Source: Macrococcus lamae
GTDB lineage: Bacteria; Bacillota; Bacilli; Staphylococcales; Staphylococcaceae
Direction of reading: 5' to 3'
DNA length: 64,000 bases
NCBI RefSeq assembly: GCF_004359545.1
Contig: NZ_SCWB01000011.1
Coordinates: 1 to 64,000 of the forward strand
Below are positions 32,928 through 43,341 of this stretch, in pieces. The notes below the pieces were generated by a model, which was not told the DNA's origin, did no database searches, and saw only the letters and a list, made by a program, of their open reading frames with translations. Numbering within the stretch: position 1 is the stretch's first letter; the number at the start of each line of letters is the position of its first letter. The position numbers and the translations under genes were made by a program.

Positions 32928-32994
32928 TCAGTAGTTATTGTCAATCACATACAAAGTGAAATATAGATGAATAGATTAATAGGAGGTGTCCTAA

Positions 32995-33132
32995 GTGGTA
33001 AAACGTACTTATCAACCAAATAAACGTAAACATAGTAAAGTTCACGGTTTCCGTGCACGTATGAGCACTAAAAACGGACGTAGAGTTCTTGCACGTCGTC
33101 GTCGTAAAGGCAGAAAAGTATTATCAGCTTAA
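32995..33132 (+). CDS. rpmH: 50S ribosomal protein L34
   Basis: A 45-residue basic ribosomal protein translating to [15 protein letters not shown] and on to [12 protein letters not shown]. It starts with GTG at 32995, 6 nt after AGGAGGTG. L34 lies near the peptide exit region of the 50S subunit. It is the first gene on this side of oriC, as in nearly all bacteria. Confidence 0.97.
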   Translation: MVKRTYQPNKRKHSKVHGFRARMSTKNGRRVLARRRRKGRKVLSA

Positions 33133-33159
33133 GATCACTCTCGCAGTGGTCTTTTTTTT
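33131..33159 (+). terminator. Terminator of rpmH
   Basis: A 9-bp stem (33131-33139 with 33145-33153) is followed by eight T. Readthrough could still feed rnpA. Confidence 0.85.
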
Positions 33160-33215
33160 GTTTAAAACGAGGGTCTCATCTAGTATAATTGTATAAAATG
33201 CGAGCCTGGAAATGA

Positions 33216-33572
33216 GTGAAGGTAGTGGAAAAGAATTATCGGATCAAAAAGAATGAAGACTTTCAGACAATCTATAAGAGTGGCAGATCTGTAGCCAATC
33301 GTCAATTTATTGTCTATCGTTACGATGCTCATAAGCATGAACATTTCAGACTAGGCATATCAGTCTCCAAAAAGTTAGGAAATGCTGTCGTTAGAAATCG
33401 TATAAAACGTTCTATCCGTGAGAGTTTTAATAAACATAAGGCAGATATTGTTGCAGCAGATTTTATTGTCATCGCCAGAAAACCGGCTAGTGAGATGTCT
33501 GTAGAAGAGATCAACAGCAGTCTTGAACATGTCATGAAAATCGCTAAAGGATACAATAAACGAATTAAGTAG
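33216..33572 (+). CDS. rnpA: Ribonuclease P protein component
   Basis: RnpA binds the catalytic RNA of RNase P and helps cleave 5' leaders of pre-tRNA. The core motif LGISVSKKLGNAVVRNRIKRSIRE contains the RNR-box arginines. At 118 residues the protein is full length. The GTG at 33216 is used, with GGAAATGA upstream; a second GTG at 33225 would give a product closer to the S. aureus start, so the start is uncertain by three residues. Confidence 0.96.
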   Translation: MKVVEKNYRIKKNEDFQTIYKSGRSVANRQFIVYRYDAHKHEHFRLGISVSKKLGNAVVRNRIKRSIRESFNKHKADIVAADFIVIARKPASEMSVEEINSSLEHVMKIAKGYNKRIK

Positions 33573-33587
33573 AAGGAGGCTATGTTT

Positions 33588-34349
33588 GTGCTGCAGAAGA
33601 CGTTCACAGGCAGAACAGTGGAAGAAGCGGTTCAGCTTGGTTTAAGTGACATGTTTGTTACAGAAAACCAAGTTAAAATAGAGGTCATCAAGCCAGGTAA
33701 AAAAGGGCTGCTCGGATTCGGTCAGAGCGATGCAGAAGTGAATCTCATTATTATCGACCCTGAACTGAAGAAATTAAAGTCACTTGATGAATTGAAGCAG
33801 GACACTTTGCTAAAAGAACACTCTCAGCCGGCTCAACGAGAAGAAGCGAGCGATTTTGAACAGCGGGAAGAGCAGTTTTCAACAGATGCTCGCGACACAT
33901 TAGCTGAAAACGCTGAAAAGACAGCGGATTATATCAAAGATATTATTAAAGCGATGAATATTGACGTTACATCTGAATGTCTTATAAACGGTAATAAAAT
34001 AACGATTGAATTATTTTCAGCGGATGCTGCTCGAATTATCGGAAAACGCGGACAAACATTAAATGCCTTGCAAGTATTCGCACAAACTTACTTCCAGCAT
34101 ATTCAGAAAAGCTTCATCATCGTCACACTCGATATTGAAAATTACAGATTTAAAAGGAAAGAGACACTGCAGAAACTGGCACTGAACATGTCAAAAAAAG
34201 CTAAAGTGACGAAACAACCCGTTAAATTTGAACCAATGCCGAGCTATGAACGGAAAATCATGCATCAAATACTTGCTGAAATGAAAGATATAGAGACGTA
34301 TTCAGAAGGAAGAGAACCTAATAGATATTTAGTCATTAAAGCTAAATAA
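33588..34349 (+). CDS. jag: KH/R3H RNA-binding protein Jag (KhpB)
   Basis: An RNA-binding protein linked to cell-wall and division control (KhpB or EloR in streptococci). The N-terminal Jag_N domain (TFTGRTVEEAVQLGL, KPGKKGLLGFG) is followed by a charged linker, a KH domain (about 150-180, GKRGQTLNALQVFAQ) and an R3H domain (MPSYERKIMHQILAEM, SEGREPNRY). The GTG at 33588 is 8 nt after GGAGG; the ATG at 33582 is only 2 nt away and so less likely. yidC, often between rnpA and jag, is absent here, as in staphylococci. Confidence 0.92.
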   Translation: MLQKTFTGRTVEEAVQLGLSDMFVTENQVKIEVIKPGKKGLLGFGQSDAEVNLIIIDPELKKLKSLDELKQDTLLKEHSQPAQREEASDFEQREEQFSTDARDTLAENAEKTADYIKDIIKAMNIDVTSECLINGNKITIELFSADAARIIGKRGQTLNALQVFAQTYFQHIQKSFIIVTLDIENYRFKRKETLQKLALNMSKKAKVTKQPVKFEPMPSYERKIMHQILAEMKDIETYSEGREPNRYLVIKAK

Positions 34350-34360
34350 CGATTAATGAA

Positions 34361-34392
34361 TTAACTCTAAAAACTTTTGTTTTTAGAGTTAA
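34361..34392 (+). terminator. Terminator of rnpA-jag
   Basis: A perfect 14-bp stem (34361-34374 with 34379-34392) is followed by a T-rich stretch. Confidence 0.8.
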
Positions 34393-34473
34393 TCTGTTTA
34401 TTTAAAGCATATTCATTTTAATTTTTATCAGTTCGTTCTACAATCAACAAATGACTATTATGGAGGAGATACT

Positions 34474-35853
34474 ATGGAGTTTGATACGATTTCGAGCATA
34501 TCGACACCGATGGGTGAAGGAGCTATAGCTATCGTCAGATTATCAGGTCCGGAAGCTGTGACGATTGCTGACCGCATATATAAAGGAAAAACGGCACTCT
34601 CGGATGTTCAAAGCCATACGATAAATTACGGCCATATCGTTGATCCAGTATCTTCTGACATAATAGAAGAAGTGATGGTAGCTGTTATGCGTGCACCGAA
34701 AACATTTACGCGTGAGGATATCGTTGAGATTAACTGTCACGGAGGAATAATGACGGTCAATCGAATCCTTGAACTCACATTGTCAAATGGTGGGCGTCTG
34801 GCAGAGCCTGGAGAATTTACAAAACGAGCTTTTTTAAATGGACGCATCGACTTATCGCAGGCAGAAGGAATTATGGACTTCATCCGTTCTAAAACAGACC
34901 GGGCAAGTAAAGTGGCGATGAATCAAATAGAAGGCCGCCTATCGACAATGATTAAAGGATTGCGCCAATCAATTCTTGAAATTTTGGCACAGGTTGAAGT
35001 TAATATCGATTATCCTGAGTATGATGATGTAGAAGAAGCGACGACTCAGTTTCTGCTCAGTGAAGCAAAAAAAATTGATTCAGCAATTGACAGACTGCTG
35101 GCAACAGGCGCTCAAGGAAAAATACTCCGTGAAGGCCTGTCAACAGTCATTATCGGTAAACCTAATGTCGGTAAGAGTTCTATGCTGAACAACTTAATTC
35201 AGGACAATAAAGCTATAGTGACAGAAGTCGCTGGGACGACAAGAGACCTGCTGGAAGAGTACGTGAATGTTCGCGGCGTACCGCTAAGACTTGTAGATAC
35301 AGCAGGTATTCGCGAGACAGAAGATATCGTCGAAAAAATTGGTGTGGAGCGCAGTCGTGAAGCACTGAAGAAAGCAGACTTAATATTATACGTTCTGAAT
35401 TACAATGAACCACTCTCAGAGAGCGATTATCAGCTGGCTGAAGTCATCAATAATGAAGACGTTATTGTCATTATCAATAAAACAGACCTCGAGCAGCAGC
35501 TGAATCTGGAAGAAGTCAAACAGATGGTGGGCAATGTACCGATAGTTCAGACATCGATGTTATCACAGAGCGGTATTGACGCATTGGAAGAGGAAATCAG
35601 CAGAATGTTCTTCCAAGGGGAAGTTGCGGCTCAAGACATGACCTATGTCTCAAATGCAAGACACATCAGTCTCTTGAAACAGGCAAAACAAACCATTAAC
35701 GATGCAATGATCGCTGCAGAGTCAGGCGTTCCTATTGATATCGTTCAAATAGACCTAATCAGAACTTGGGAATTACTCGGAGAAGTTATCGGAGAAGAAG
35801 TATCAGACAGCTTGATTGATCAGTTATTCAGTCAGTTCTGTCTCGGTAAATAA
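34474..35853 (+). CDS. mnmE: tRNA modification GTPase MnmE
   Basis: With MnmG it forms the carboxymethylaminomethyl group at U34 of tRNAs. The N-terminal THF-binding domain precedes a helical domain with an inserted G domain (about 220-375): P-loop [12 protein letters not shown], switch GTTRD, DTAG and NKTD. The C-terminal FCLGK contains the redox cysteine. At 459 residues it is complete. GGAGG precedes the ATG. It heads the mnmE-mnmG-rsmG-noc cluster. Confidence 0.97.
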   Translation: MEFDTISSISTPMGEGAIAIVRLSGPEAVTIADRIYKGKTALSDVQSHTINYGHIVDPVSSDIIEEVMVAVMRAPKTFTREDIVEINCHGGIMTVNRILELTLSNGGRLAEPGEFTKRAFLNGRIDLSQAEGIMDFIRSKTDRASKVAMNQIEGRLSTMIKGLRQSILEILAQVEVNIDYPEYDDVEEATTQFLLSEAKKIDSAIDRLLATGAQGKILREGLSTVIIGKPNVGKSSMLNNLIQDNKAIVTEVAGTTRDLLEEYVNVRGVPLRLVDTAGIRETEDIVEKIGVERSREALKKADLILYVLNYNEPLSESDYQLAEVINNEDVIVIINKTDLEQQLNLEEVKQMVGNVPIVQTSMLSQSGIDALEEEISRMFFQGEVAAQDMTYVSNARHISLLKQAKQTINDAMIAAESGVPIDIVQIDLIRTWELLGEVIGEEVSDSLIDQLFSQFCLGK

Positions 35854-35865
35854 GGAGGAAATAAA

Positions 35866-37737
35866 TTGGAACAATATGATGTAATCGTCGTCGGTGCCGG
35901 TCATGCTGGTGTAGAAGCAGGACTTGCTTCTGCCCGCAAAGGTGCAAAGACACTTATGCTGACTATCAGTCTTGATTCAGTCGCATTTATGCCGTGTAAC
36001 CCGTCTGTCGGAGGTCCGGCAAAAGGAATCGTCGTCCGGGAAATAGATGCTTTAGGCGGTCAGATGGCTAAAACTATCGATAAAACGCATATTCAAATGC
36101 GTATGCTGAATACTGGTAAAGGTCCTGCTGTACGCGCGCTGCGTGCTCAGGCTGACAAAGTGCTTTATCAGCAGGAAATGAAGGAAGTTATTGAAAACAC
36201 CCCTAACCTTGATATTATGCAGGGAATGGTTGAACGTCTGATCATTGAAGATAATAAAGTGAAAGGCGTAGAAACAGTGATTGGTACGACATATTATGCC
36301 GATGCAGTCGTGCTCACTACAGGAACATTCCTACGTGGTGAAATCATTCTTGGAAACATTAAATATTCATCGGGTCCGAACCACCAGATGCCGTCCATTA
36401 AACTTGCAGATCATCTGCGGGACCTTGGCTTTGATATTGTCCGTTTTAAAACAGGGACACCACCACGCGTCAACGGAGGAACTATCGATTATTCTAAAAC
36501 AGAAATTCAGCCGGGTGATAATGTCGGCCGCGCCTTCAGTTATGAAACAACAGAATATATTTTAGATCAGCTGCCATGCTGGCTGACGTATACAAATGAT
36601 AAAACCCATAAAGTCATCGATGAAAACCTGCATCTATCAGCGATGTATTCAGGAATGATTAAAGGGACCGGTCCACGTTACTGTCCGTCAATTGAGGACA
36701 AATTTGTCCGCTTTAACGACAAACCACGTCATCAGATTTTCTTAGAGCCTGAAGGACGCAATACGAAAGAAGTATACGTTCAAGGTCTTTCAACAAGCTT
36801 ACCGGAACATGTTCAGCGTCAGATGCTGCAGTCAATTCCGGGTCTTGAAAATGCGGATATGATGCGGGCTGGATACGCTATTGAATATGATGCGATGGTA
36901 CCGACTCAGCTCTGGCCGACTCTTGAAACTAAGAAAATTGACGGTCTCTTTACAGCCGGGCAGATCAATGGAACGTCAGGCTACGAGGAGGCTGCTGGTC
37001 AAGGACTGATGGCGGGTATCAATGCAGCTGCGAAAGTGCTGAATCACGAGCCTGTCATTTTAGGTAGAGCAGATGCTTATATCGGCGTATTAATTGATGA
37101 CCTTGTAACGAAAGGAACGAATGAACCATACCGTCTGCTGACGAGCCGTGCTGAACATCGCCTGCTGCTTCGTCATGATAACGCGGACATTCGTCTGACA
37201 GAAATCGGACATACTATCGGGCTGATTACAGATGAACGCTACCAGAAGTTCCAGTTAAAACTAGATGCTATTTCCGAGGAAATGAACCGCCTTTCTAGTT
37301 ACCGTATTAAACCGAGTGACAGAACACAGGCAATCATTGAAACGCGGGGGGGTACTGCATTAAAAGACGGCATTTTAGCAATCGATCTGCTGCGCCGCCC
37401 TGAAATGGATTATGCATCTATTATCGAATTGATGGACGAAGAGCTTGCAGTTGATTCTGAAGTAGCTGAGCAAGTAGAGATTCAGACAAAATATGAAGGT
37501 TACATCCAGAAATCTTTGCAGCAGGTAGAAAAAATGAAACGGATGGAAGGTAAGAAAATTCCTGAAAACATCGATTACGATGCTATTCATAGCCTGGCGA
37601 CAGAAGCCCGCCAGAAATTGAAAGAAGTTAAACCGCTTAGCGTCGGCCAGGCATCACGTATTTCCGGTGTTAACCCAGCAGATATTTCAATTCTCCTTGT
37701 CTATATTGAACAAGGTAAAATCGCAAAGGTGAACTAG
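35866..37737 (+). CDS. mnmG: tRNA uridine-34 modification enzyme MnmG
   Basis: A FAD enzyme partnering MnmE. The dinucleotide fold [21 protein letters not shown] is at the N-terminus, the conserved cysteine motif is [13 protein letters not shown], and a second signature is [24 protein letters not shown]. It starts with TTG (35866) behind AAGGAGG, in line with 623 residues. The rsmG ATG follows its TAG stop directly. Confidence 0.97.
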   Translation: MEQYDVIVVGAGHAGVEAGLASARKGAKTLMLTISLDSVAFMPCNPSVGGPAKGIVVREIDALGGQMAKTIDKTHIQMRMLNTGKGPAVRALRAQADKVLYQQEMKEVIENTPNLDIMQGMVERLIIEDNKVKGVETVIGTTYYADAVVLTTGTFLRGEIILGNIKYSSGPNHQMPSIKLADHLRDLGFDIVRFKTGTPPRVNGGTIDYSKTEIQPGDNVGRAFSYETTEYILDQLPCWLTYTNDKTHKVIDENLHLSAMYSGMIKGTGPRYCPSIEDKFVRFNDKPRHQIFLEPEGRNTKEVYVQGLSTSLPEHVQRQMLQSIPGLENADMMRAGYAIEYDAMVPTQLWPTLETKKIDGLFTAGQINGTSGYEEAAGQGLMAGINAAAKVLNHEPVILGRADAYIGVLIDDLVTKGTNEPYRLLTSRAEHRLLLRHDNADIRLTEIGHTIGLITDERYQKFQLKLDAISEEMNRLSSYRIKPSDRTQAIIETRGGTALKDGILAIDLLRRPEMDYASIIELMDEELAVDSEVAEQVEIQTKYEGYIQKSLQQVEKMKRMEGKKIPENIDYDAIHSLATEARQKLKEVKPLSVGQASRISGVNPADISILLVYIEQGKIAKVN

Positions 37738-38460
37738 ATGAACGAAGAACAATTTATTGACGAATTAGCTCAAAAAGGGTTTGAATTAACAGAAAAACAA
37801 CAGAAACAGTTTGCAATCTACTATAAGAATTTAGTAGAGTGGAATGAGAAAATTAATTTGACAGCAGTGACTGCTAAAGAAGAGGTTTATTTAAAACACT
37901 TCTTTGATTCGATCACACCTAGTTTCTACTTCGACTTCAATTCAGTCGACACACTGTGTGACGTCGGTGCAGGCGCCGGTTTTCCGAGCATCCCTATAAA
38001 AATTTTATACCCACATATTAAATTGACAATTGTTGATTCATTGAACAAACGTATTAACTTTCTCAATCATCTGGCAGCAGAGCTGAACCTTGAACAAGTG
38101 AGTTTTATACATGACCGTGCAGAGACATTTGGTAACAATCGTTCTGATAACCGTGAAAAATTTGATGTTGTAACCGCTCGAGCGGTCGCCAGGCTATCAG
38201 TGCTCAGTGAACTGTGTCTACCTCTCGTCAAAAAGGGCGGACATTTACTAGCATTGAAAGGCGCGCAGGGTGAAACAGAGATTGAGGAAGGATTGTTCGC
38301 TGTCAATATATTAGGTGGCGAAATAGTAGCGAATCATCAGTTCACTTTACCGATGGAAGAAAGTACGCGTTTTATTGTCGATATTGAAAAACGCAGACAG
38401 ACACCGAAAAAATATCCGAGAAAACCTGGAACACCGAATAAAGAACCGCTGATCAAGTAA
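37738..38460 (+). CDS. rsmG: 16S rRNA (guanine-527-N7) methyltransferase RsmG
   Basis: It methylates G527 of 16S rRNA with SAM; loss gives low-level streptomycin resistance. The Rossmann motif is [16 protein letters not shown] near residue 77, and the later [11 protein letters not shown] and LLALKGAQ motifs are conserved. It has 240 residues and no gap after mnmG, so translation is likely coupled. Confidence 0.96.
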   Translation: MNEEQFIDELAQKGFELTEKQQKQFAIYYKNLVEWNEKINLTAVTAKEEVYLKHFFDSITPSFYFDFNSVDTLCDVGAGAGFPSIPIKILYPHIKLTIVDSLNKRINFLNHLAAELNLEQVSFIHDRAETFGNNRSDNREKFDVVTARAVARLSVLSELCLPLVKKGGHLLALKGAQGETEIEEGLFAVNILGGEIVANHQFTLPMEESTRFIVDIEKRRQTPKKYPRKPGTPNKEPLIK

Positions 38461-38493
38461 AATGATACGACTTAAGAAAGTGAGCCGATTGTG

Positions 38494-39339
38494 ATGAAAA
38501 AACCCTTTTCTAAATTATTTGGACTGCGAGATAAGGAAGAAGATGTAGTAATAGCGCGTGAACAAGGAAATGTTATCGTCCTACCGATAGAACGTATTGT
38601 GCCGAATCGTTATCAACCGAGACAAGTCTTTGATGAGGAAAAAATTCAGGAGCTTGCAGACTCTATTAAATCATATGGACTACTGCAGCCGATTGTTGTC
38701 AGACCGATCGAAGAAGGCATGTTTGAAATTATTGCCGGAGAACGACGCTTCCGTGCGATGAAATTAAACGGTACAGTTGAGACAGAAGTCATCGTTAAAC
38801 CGATGAATGACAAACAGACTGCAGCGATTGCACTGATTGAAAATATTCAACGTGAGAACTTATCTGCTGTTGAAGAAGCAGAAGCGTATAAGAAATTACT
38901 GGATCTGGATGGTATTACACAGCAGGATCTTGCAGTTAGTCTTGGTAAAAGTCAGTCGTTCATCGCAAATAAGTTAAGACTTCTGCGTCTGACACAGCCA
39001 GTACTGGAAGCACTCAGCAGAGCGCATATTACAGAACGTCATGCGAGAAGTCTGCTGGCATTGTCACCAGAGCAGCAATATGAAATGCTCGGTATCATTA
39101 AAAGCCAGGGATTGAACGTCAAGCAGACAGAGGAACGCGTGAAACGTATGCTCGGCGGCGAAGATGTTAAACCTACACGTATCGCCTTTACACGTGACAT
39201 TAAGCTTGCCTTCAACACAATCGGTGAAAGTATCAAAGCAGTCGAAAAAAGCGGTATAAAAGTAAAGCGTAAAGATACAGAATACGAGAATTTCTATGAG
39301 ATTTCCATTAAAGTATTCAAAAATCCTGACAGTAAATAG
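38494..39339 (+). CDS. noc: Nucleoid occlusion protein Noc
   Basis: A ParB paralogue that binds Noc sites across the chromosome, binds CTP and blocks FtsZ assembly over the nucleoid. The N-terminal amphipathic segment MKKPFSKLFGL is the membrane-targeting helix. The ParB-like CTPase has GERRFRAMKLNG and ENIQRENLSAVEEAEAYKKL, followed by an HTH. The ATG at 38494 gives 281 residues; a GTG one codon earlier is possible. The cluster position behind rsmG separates it from Spo0J. A candidate Noc site is at 13745. Confidence 0.94.
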   Translation: MKKPFSKLFGLRDKEEDVVIAREQGNVIVLPIERIVPNRYQPRQVFDEEKIQELADSIKSYGLLQPIVVRPIEEGMFEIIAGERRFRAMKLNGTVETEVIVKPMNDKQTAAIALIENIQRENLSAVEEAEAYKKLLDLDGITQQDLAVSLGKSQSFIANKLRLLRLTQPVLEALSRAHITERHARSLLALSPEQQYEMLGIIKSQGLNVKQTEERVKRMLGGEDVKPTRIAFTRDIKLAFNTIGESIKAVEKSGIKVKRKDTEYENFYEISIKVFKNPDSK

Positions 39340-39350
39340 ATGACTATTAT

Positions 39351-39420
39351 AAAAATACGGATAGTTCCAGAATAGAAACGGATTTTTTGTTTCTGTCTCT
39401 TTAGGAGCTGCCGTATTTTT
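39351..39420 (+). terminator. Branched terminator after noc
   Basis: A perfect outer 10-bp stem (39351-39360 with 39411-39420) is extended by AGTTCC/GGAGCT. An inner hairpin AGAAAC/GTTTCT lies inside (39374-39394). The right arm ends in T5. Confidence 0.7.
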
Positions 39421-39519
39421 TGTGTGCATGCTTCTGTTTTTAGGTTGTGCAGTTTATGCTTAAAATTGATATAATCGGTATTATGAATATGCCCGTAATA
39501 GAAACGAGGAGAGAGTTAC

Positions 39520-40278
39520 ATGAAAATTTTAGCGATTGCGAACCAAAAGGGCGGCGTAGGGAAGACAACAACGTCCGTCAATTTAAGTGCAGCTCTTGCA
39601 GCACTAGGTAAAAAAGTACTGTTAGTCGATACAGATCCACAAGGTAATGCGACAAGTGGTGTCGGTATAGATAAAAATAATGTGGAATACTCGGTGTACG
39701 ATATGCTGGTTGAAGATATCTCTATTAATAAAGTTGTGCTGAAAACTGAACAGGAAAATCTCTGGATCATCCCGGCGAATATTGCTCTTGCTGGTGCAGA
39801 GATTGAACTGGTCTCAGCGATGAGCCGCGAAGTTCGCTTGAAATATGCTTTCAAAGAACTGGAGCAGGATTTTGATTATATTATCATTGATTGTCCGCCG
39901 TCGTTAGGTCTGCTTACCATCAACTCATTTACTGCTGCTACAGGTATTATCATTCCTGTGCAATGTGAATACTACGCGCTTGAAGGATTGAGTCAGCTGC
40001 TGAATACTATCAAGCTTGTTCAGCGACATTTGAATCAGTCGCTTGAAATTGAAGGTGTTCTGCTGACGATGCTGGATGCCCGTACGAATCTTGGTAATGA
40101 TGTCATGGCTGAAGTCCGTGCGCACTTTGGTGAAAAAGTATATGATACCATCATTCCGAGAAACGTCCGTTTGTCTGAAGCACCTTCTCATGGCCAGCCG
40201 ATCAATGTTTATGATGCTCGTTCTGCCGGCGCTAAAACGTACAATGAATTAGCAGAGGAGGTCATCAGTCATGGCTAG
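39520..40278 (+). CDS. parA: Chromosome-partitioning ATPase ParA (Soj)
   Basis: A deviant Walker ATPase that works with ParB-parS in origin segregation and regulates DnaA. The P-loop NQKGGVGKTTTSVNLSAALA carries the ParA-type lysine, followed by DTDPQGNATSG and DYIIIDCPPSLG. At 252 residues it matches Soj. It overlaps parB by 8 nt. S. aureus is known to lack a Soj, so its presence is useful for identifying the organism. Confidence 0.96.
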   Translation: MKILAIANQKGGVGKTTTSVNLSAALAALGKKVLLVDTDPQGNATSGVGIDKNNVEYSVYDMLVEDISINKVVLKTEQENLWIIPANIALAGAEIELVSAMSREVRLKYAFKELEQDFDYIIIDCPPSLGLLTINSFTAATGIIIPVQCEYYALEGLSQLLNTIKLVQRHLNQSLEIEGVLLTMLDARTNLGNDVMAEVRAHFGEKVYDTIIPRNVRLSEAPSHGQPINVYDARSAGAKTYNELAEEVISHG

Positions 40279-41122
40279 AGGTCTTGGAAAAGGTTTAGGT
40301 CGTGGGCTGGATGCTCTGTTTCAGGATAATAAGGGCGATGAAGTTGTAGAGCAACTGCGTTTAGATACAATTCGTCCTAACCCCTATCAGCCGCGTCAGG
40401 AATTTGAGGAAACAGCTCTGAATGAACTTGCTGAATCTATTAAAATCCACGGTGTTCTTCAGCCGATTATTGTCAGAAATTCTGTCAAAGGCTATGACAT
40501 CGTTGTCGGAGAACGTCGCTATAGAGCGAGTAAGCTTGCCGGTAAGCACGATATTCCTGCTGTCGTTAAATCTTTGACCGATAAGCAGATGATGGAGCTT
40601 GCCATTATCGAGAACTTACAGCGTGAAGATTTAAATCCATTGGAAGAAGCAAGAAGCTATCAGCTGATGATGGACAACTTGAACTTAACGCAATCTGAAA
40701 CAGCAGACCGGCTTGGTAAATCAAGACCATATATTGCTAATATGCTGCGCCTGCTAAATTTACCGGTTGACATTAAGCAGTTGATCAACGATAAGAAGAT
40801 TTCAGGTGGCCATGGTCGTACATTACTTGGCTTGAAAGATGCTGAAACAATGCAGGCTGCCGCCGCTAAAGTCATCAGCGAATCGATGAGCGTCCGACAG
40901 CTTGAACAGTACGTAAAGTCACTAGGTGATCAACCAGTCAAGGAAAAACATGTTGCTGCAAAACCGAAGTTTCTTGTGAAACATGAGCAGTCACTCAAAG
41001 AACGCCTCGGTACTAAAGTTGAAATTTCTAAGTCTCGTAAAAAAGGTAAAATTGCCATTGAATTCACATCTGAAGAAGAATTCAACCGGCTGATAGAGTT
41101 ACTTGAAAACGCTGGACGCTAA
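40271..41122 (+). CDS. parB: Chromosome-partitioning protein ParB (Spo0J)
   Basis: A CTP-dependent DNA clamp that spreads from parS sites near oriC and loads SMC. Visible are the start MARGLGKGLGRGLDALF, used by ParB to stimulate ParA, the CTPase motifs GERRYRASKLAG and ENLQREDLNPLEEARSY, and an HTH (TQSETADRLGKSRPYIANMLRLL). The length of 283 is normal. GAGGTC precedes the ATG inside parA. Confidence 0.96.
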   Translation: MARGLGKGLGRGLDALFQDNKGDEVVEQLRLDTIRPNPYQPRQEFEETALNELAESIKIHGVLQPIIVRNSVKGYDIVVGERRYRASKLAGKHDIPAVVKSLTDKQMMELAIIENLQREDLNPLEEARSYQLMMDNLNLTQSETADRLGKSRPYIANMLRLLNLPVDIKQLINDKKISGGHGRTLLGLKDAETMQAAAAKVISESMSVRQLEQYVKSLGDQPVKEKHVAAKPKFLVKHEQSLKERLGTKVEISKSRKKGKIAIEFTSEEEFNRLIELLENAGR

Positions 41123-41132
41123 TAGGTGACTT

Positions 41133-42029
41133 ATGACTTATTTCAATGATTTTTTACAGGAAGTCGTTAAACCATTTACAGATCCCGTGCTCTGGACAAC
41201 GATTGTTAAAAATATTTTCTGGGCTATAGTGACCATCATCTGTGCCATCATCATTATTAAATTCGCTCATAAATTTATTGAGCAGTTCTTCAATGTCAGA
41301 AGACGGTCCAATTTATCTCAGTCGGAGAAAAGAGATATTACACTGATTAAGCTGCTTCAGAACATCGCGTCATATGTCGTCTGGTTCATCGTCATAACGA
41401 CGATTTTGAGTAACTTCGGCATTAAGGTGGAAAGTATTATAGCGGGCGCAGGAGTAGCAGGTATAGCTATTGGATTCGGTGCTCAGACACTTGTGAAAGA
41501 CATAATTACCGGGTTCTTCATCATCTTTGAAAACCAGTTTGATGTTGGAGATTACGTGAGAATTAATACGACAGGCACAAAAGTAGCAGAAGGTACAGTG
41601 CAGTCTATCGGTCTCCGTTCGACACGTATCCGTTCATTTACAGGAGAGTTGACCATCCTGCCTAATGGAACAATGAATGAAATCGTTAATTTCTCAGTCA
41701 ATAATTCTGTCGCTGTATTCGAAGTGTCCGTCTCAAGTGATGAGAATTTGGCGGAAGTTGAGCAACTGCTTGAACCTTATCTGGAATCACTCAGAGAAAA
41801 ATATGAGGAACTGACTGCGATACCTGAAATTTTAGGTGTTGAAATGGTAAAGGCAGGAGAAGCGGTTATCAAGATTGCTGCTGAAACATTGCCAAATAAC
41901 CATACAAAAATTGCGCGTCTGCTACGCCGTGATCTGAAGGGCTTCCTGGATAAACAGGGTATAAAAGCACCGGTACCACGTATGATTATGTACAATCAGC
42001 CGAAAGGAGGTCCGACAGATGAGCAGTAA
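41133..42029 (+). CDS. mscS: MscS-family mechanosensitive channel
   Basis: A small-conductance mechanosensitive channel. Three membrane helices lie in the first 130 residues, the third being the pore helix IIAGAGVAGIAIGFGAQTLVKDIITGFFI with its Gly/Ala pattern. A soluble beta domain (FDVGDYVRI, ELTILPNGTMNEIVNFS) and a C-terminal alpha-beta domain follow. The 298-residue size fits the YggB/YkuT class. It begins 10 bp after parB and overlaps the next gene by 11 nt. Confidence 0.92.
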   Translation: MTYFNDFLQEVVKPFTDPVLWTTIVKNIFWAIVTIICAIIIIKFAHKFIEQFFNVRRRSNLSQSEKRDITLIKLLQNIASYVVWFIVITTILSNFGIKVESIIAGAGVAGIAIGFGAQTLVKDIITGFFIIFENQFDVGDYVRINTTGTKVAEGTVQSIGLRSTRIRSFTGELTILPNGTMNEIVNFSVNNSVAVFEVSVSSDENLAEVEQLLEPYLESLREKYEELTAIPEILGVEMVKAGEAVIKIAAETLPNNHTKIARLLRRDLKGFLDKQGIKAPVPRMIMYNQPKGGPTDEQ

Positions 42030-42216
42030 TTATCAGCTGAACGATATTGTTGAGATGAAAAAACAGCATGCCTGCGGTACAAACGCCTTTCGGATTATCC
42101 GACTCGGTGCTGATATTAGAATTAAATGTGAAAACTGCGGCAGAAGTATTTTACTGCCTCGACATGAATTCAACAAAAAAATAAAAAAAATAATTTCGTC
42201 TGGTGACGGAGCTTAA
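42019..42216 (+). CDS. DUF951 zinc-ribbon-like protein
   Basis: A 65-residue protein of the DUF951 family, which sits between a channel gene and ychF in many Bacillota. The pattern DIVEMKKQHACGTNAFRIIRLGADIRIKCENCGR has a CxxC and an upstream Cys that could bind zinc. Function unknown; nucleic-acid binding is plausible. Its ribosome site AAAGGAGG lies in the end of mscS. Confidence 0.88.
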   Translation: MSSNYQLNDIVEMKKQHACGTNAFRIIRLGADIRIKCENCGRSILLPRHEFNKKIKKIISSGDGA

Positions 42217-42229
42217 AGGAGAAACATAT

Positions 42230-43330
42230 ATGGCATTAACAGCTGGAATTGTCGGTCTTCCGAACGTCGGAAAATCTACATTATTCAACGCAATCACTAA
42301 AGCAGGAGCACTCGCTGCGAACTATCCGTTCGCGACCATCGACCCGAACGTCGGTATCGTAGAAGTACCGGATTATCGTCTCGACAACTTAACGGAACTT
42401 GTTAAACCGAAGAAGACGGTACCGACAGCATTCGAATTTACAGATATAGCAGGTATCGTCAAAGGTGCTTCAAAGGGTGAAGGACTGGGCAATAAATTCT
42501 TATCTCATATCCGAGACGTTGATGCGATCTGTCAAGTCGTCCGTGCGTTCGATGATGAGAACATCACTCACGTATCGGGTAAAGTAGACCCGATCGATGA
42601 TATCGAAGTTATCAATATGGAGTTGATCCTTGCCGACCTTGAGTCAGTGGAAAAGCGTTATGCACGTGTACAGAAGATGGCTAAGCAGAAAGACAAAGAG
42701 GCAGTAGCTGAAGAAGCGGTGCTTTCCATCGTGAAAGAAGCACTGGAAAATGAGCAGCCGGTAAGAAGTATTGAATTCACGCCGGAGCAATTGAAAGTTG
42801 TGAAAGGGATGCATTTACTGACAGCAAAACCGATGCTTTACGTAGCAAATGTATCAGAAGACGATTTAGTAAGCGGCGATGAAAATGACTATTTAAAAGC
42901 GATTAAAAACTATGCTGAGAACGAAGGTTCTGAAGTCATTGTTATTAGTGCAAAGATCGAAGAAGAACTGGCGGCGCTTGACGAAGAAGATAAGAAGGAA
43001 TATTTAGCTGATCTTGGAATTGAAGAAGCGGGTCTTGATAAACTTATCAGAGCATCTTACCATTTGCTTGGTCTTGCAACTTACTTCACAGCAGGAGAGC
43101 AGGAAGTACGCGCCTGGACATTTAGACATGGTATGACGGCACCGCAATGCGCAGGAATTATTCATACAGACTTTGAACGTGGATTCATTCGCGCAGAAAC
43201 AGTAAGCTATGATGATTTAGTGGATAACAAAGGGATGACTGGTGCTAAGGAAGCGGGTAAAGTCAGACTTGAAGGAAAAGAATATTTGATGAAAGATGGA
43301 GATGTCGTACATTTTAGATTTAATGTCTAA
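42230..43330 (+). CDS. ychF: Redox-regulated ATPase YchF
   Basis: An Obg-related P-loop protein that prefers ATP and associates with ribosomes. G1 is [15 protein letters not shown], and [22 protein letters not shown] covers the G3 region. A coiled-coil insertion and the C-terminal TGS domain ([27 protein letters not shown]) follow. The ATG at 42230 has AAAGGAG 8 nt upstream and gives 366 residues. A reading nine residues longer would overlap the previous gene. Confidence 0.95.
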   Translation: MALTAGIVGLPNVGKSTLFNAITKAGALAANYPFATIDPNVGIVEVPDYRLDNLTELVKPKKTVPTAFEFTDIAGIVKGASKGEGLGNKFLSHIRDVDAICQVVRAFDDENITHVSGKVDPIDDIEVINMELILADLESVEKRYARVQKMAKQKDKEAVAEEAVLSIVKEALENEQPVRSIEFTPEQLKVVKGMHLLTAKPMLYVANVSEDDLVSGDENDYLKAIKNYAENEGSEVIVISAKIEEELAALDEEDKKEYLADLGIEEAGLDKLIRASYHLLGLATYFTAGEQEVRAWTFRHGMTAPQCAGIIHTDFERGFIRAETVSYDDLVDNKGMTGAKEAGKVRLEGKEYLMKDGDVVHFRFNV

Positions 43331-43341
43331 GGAGGACCTAT

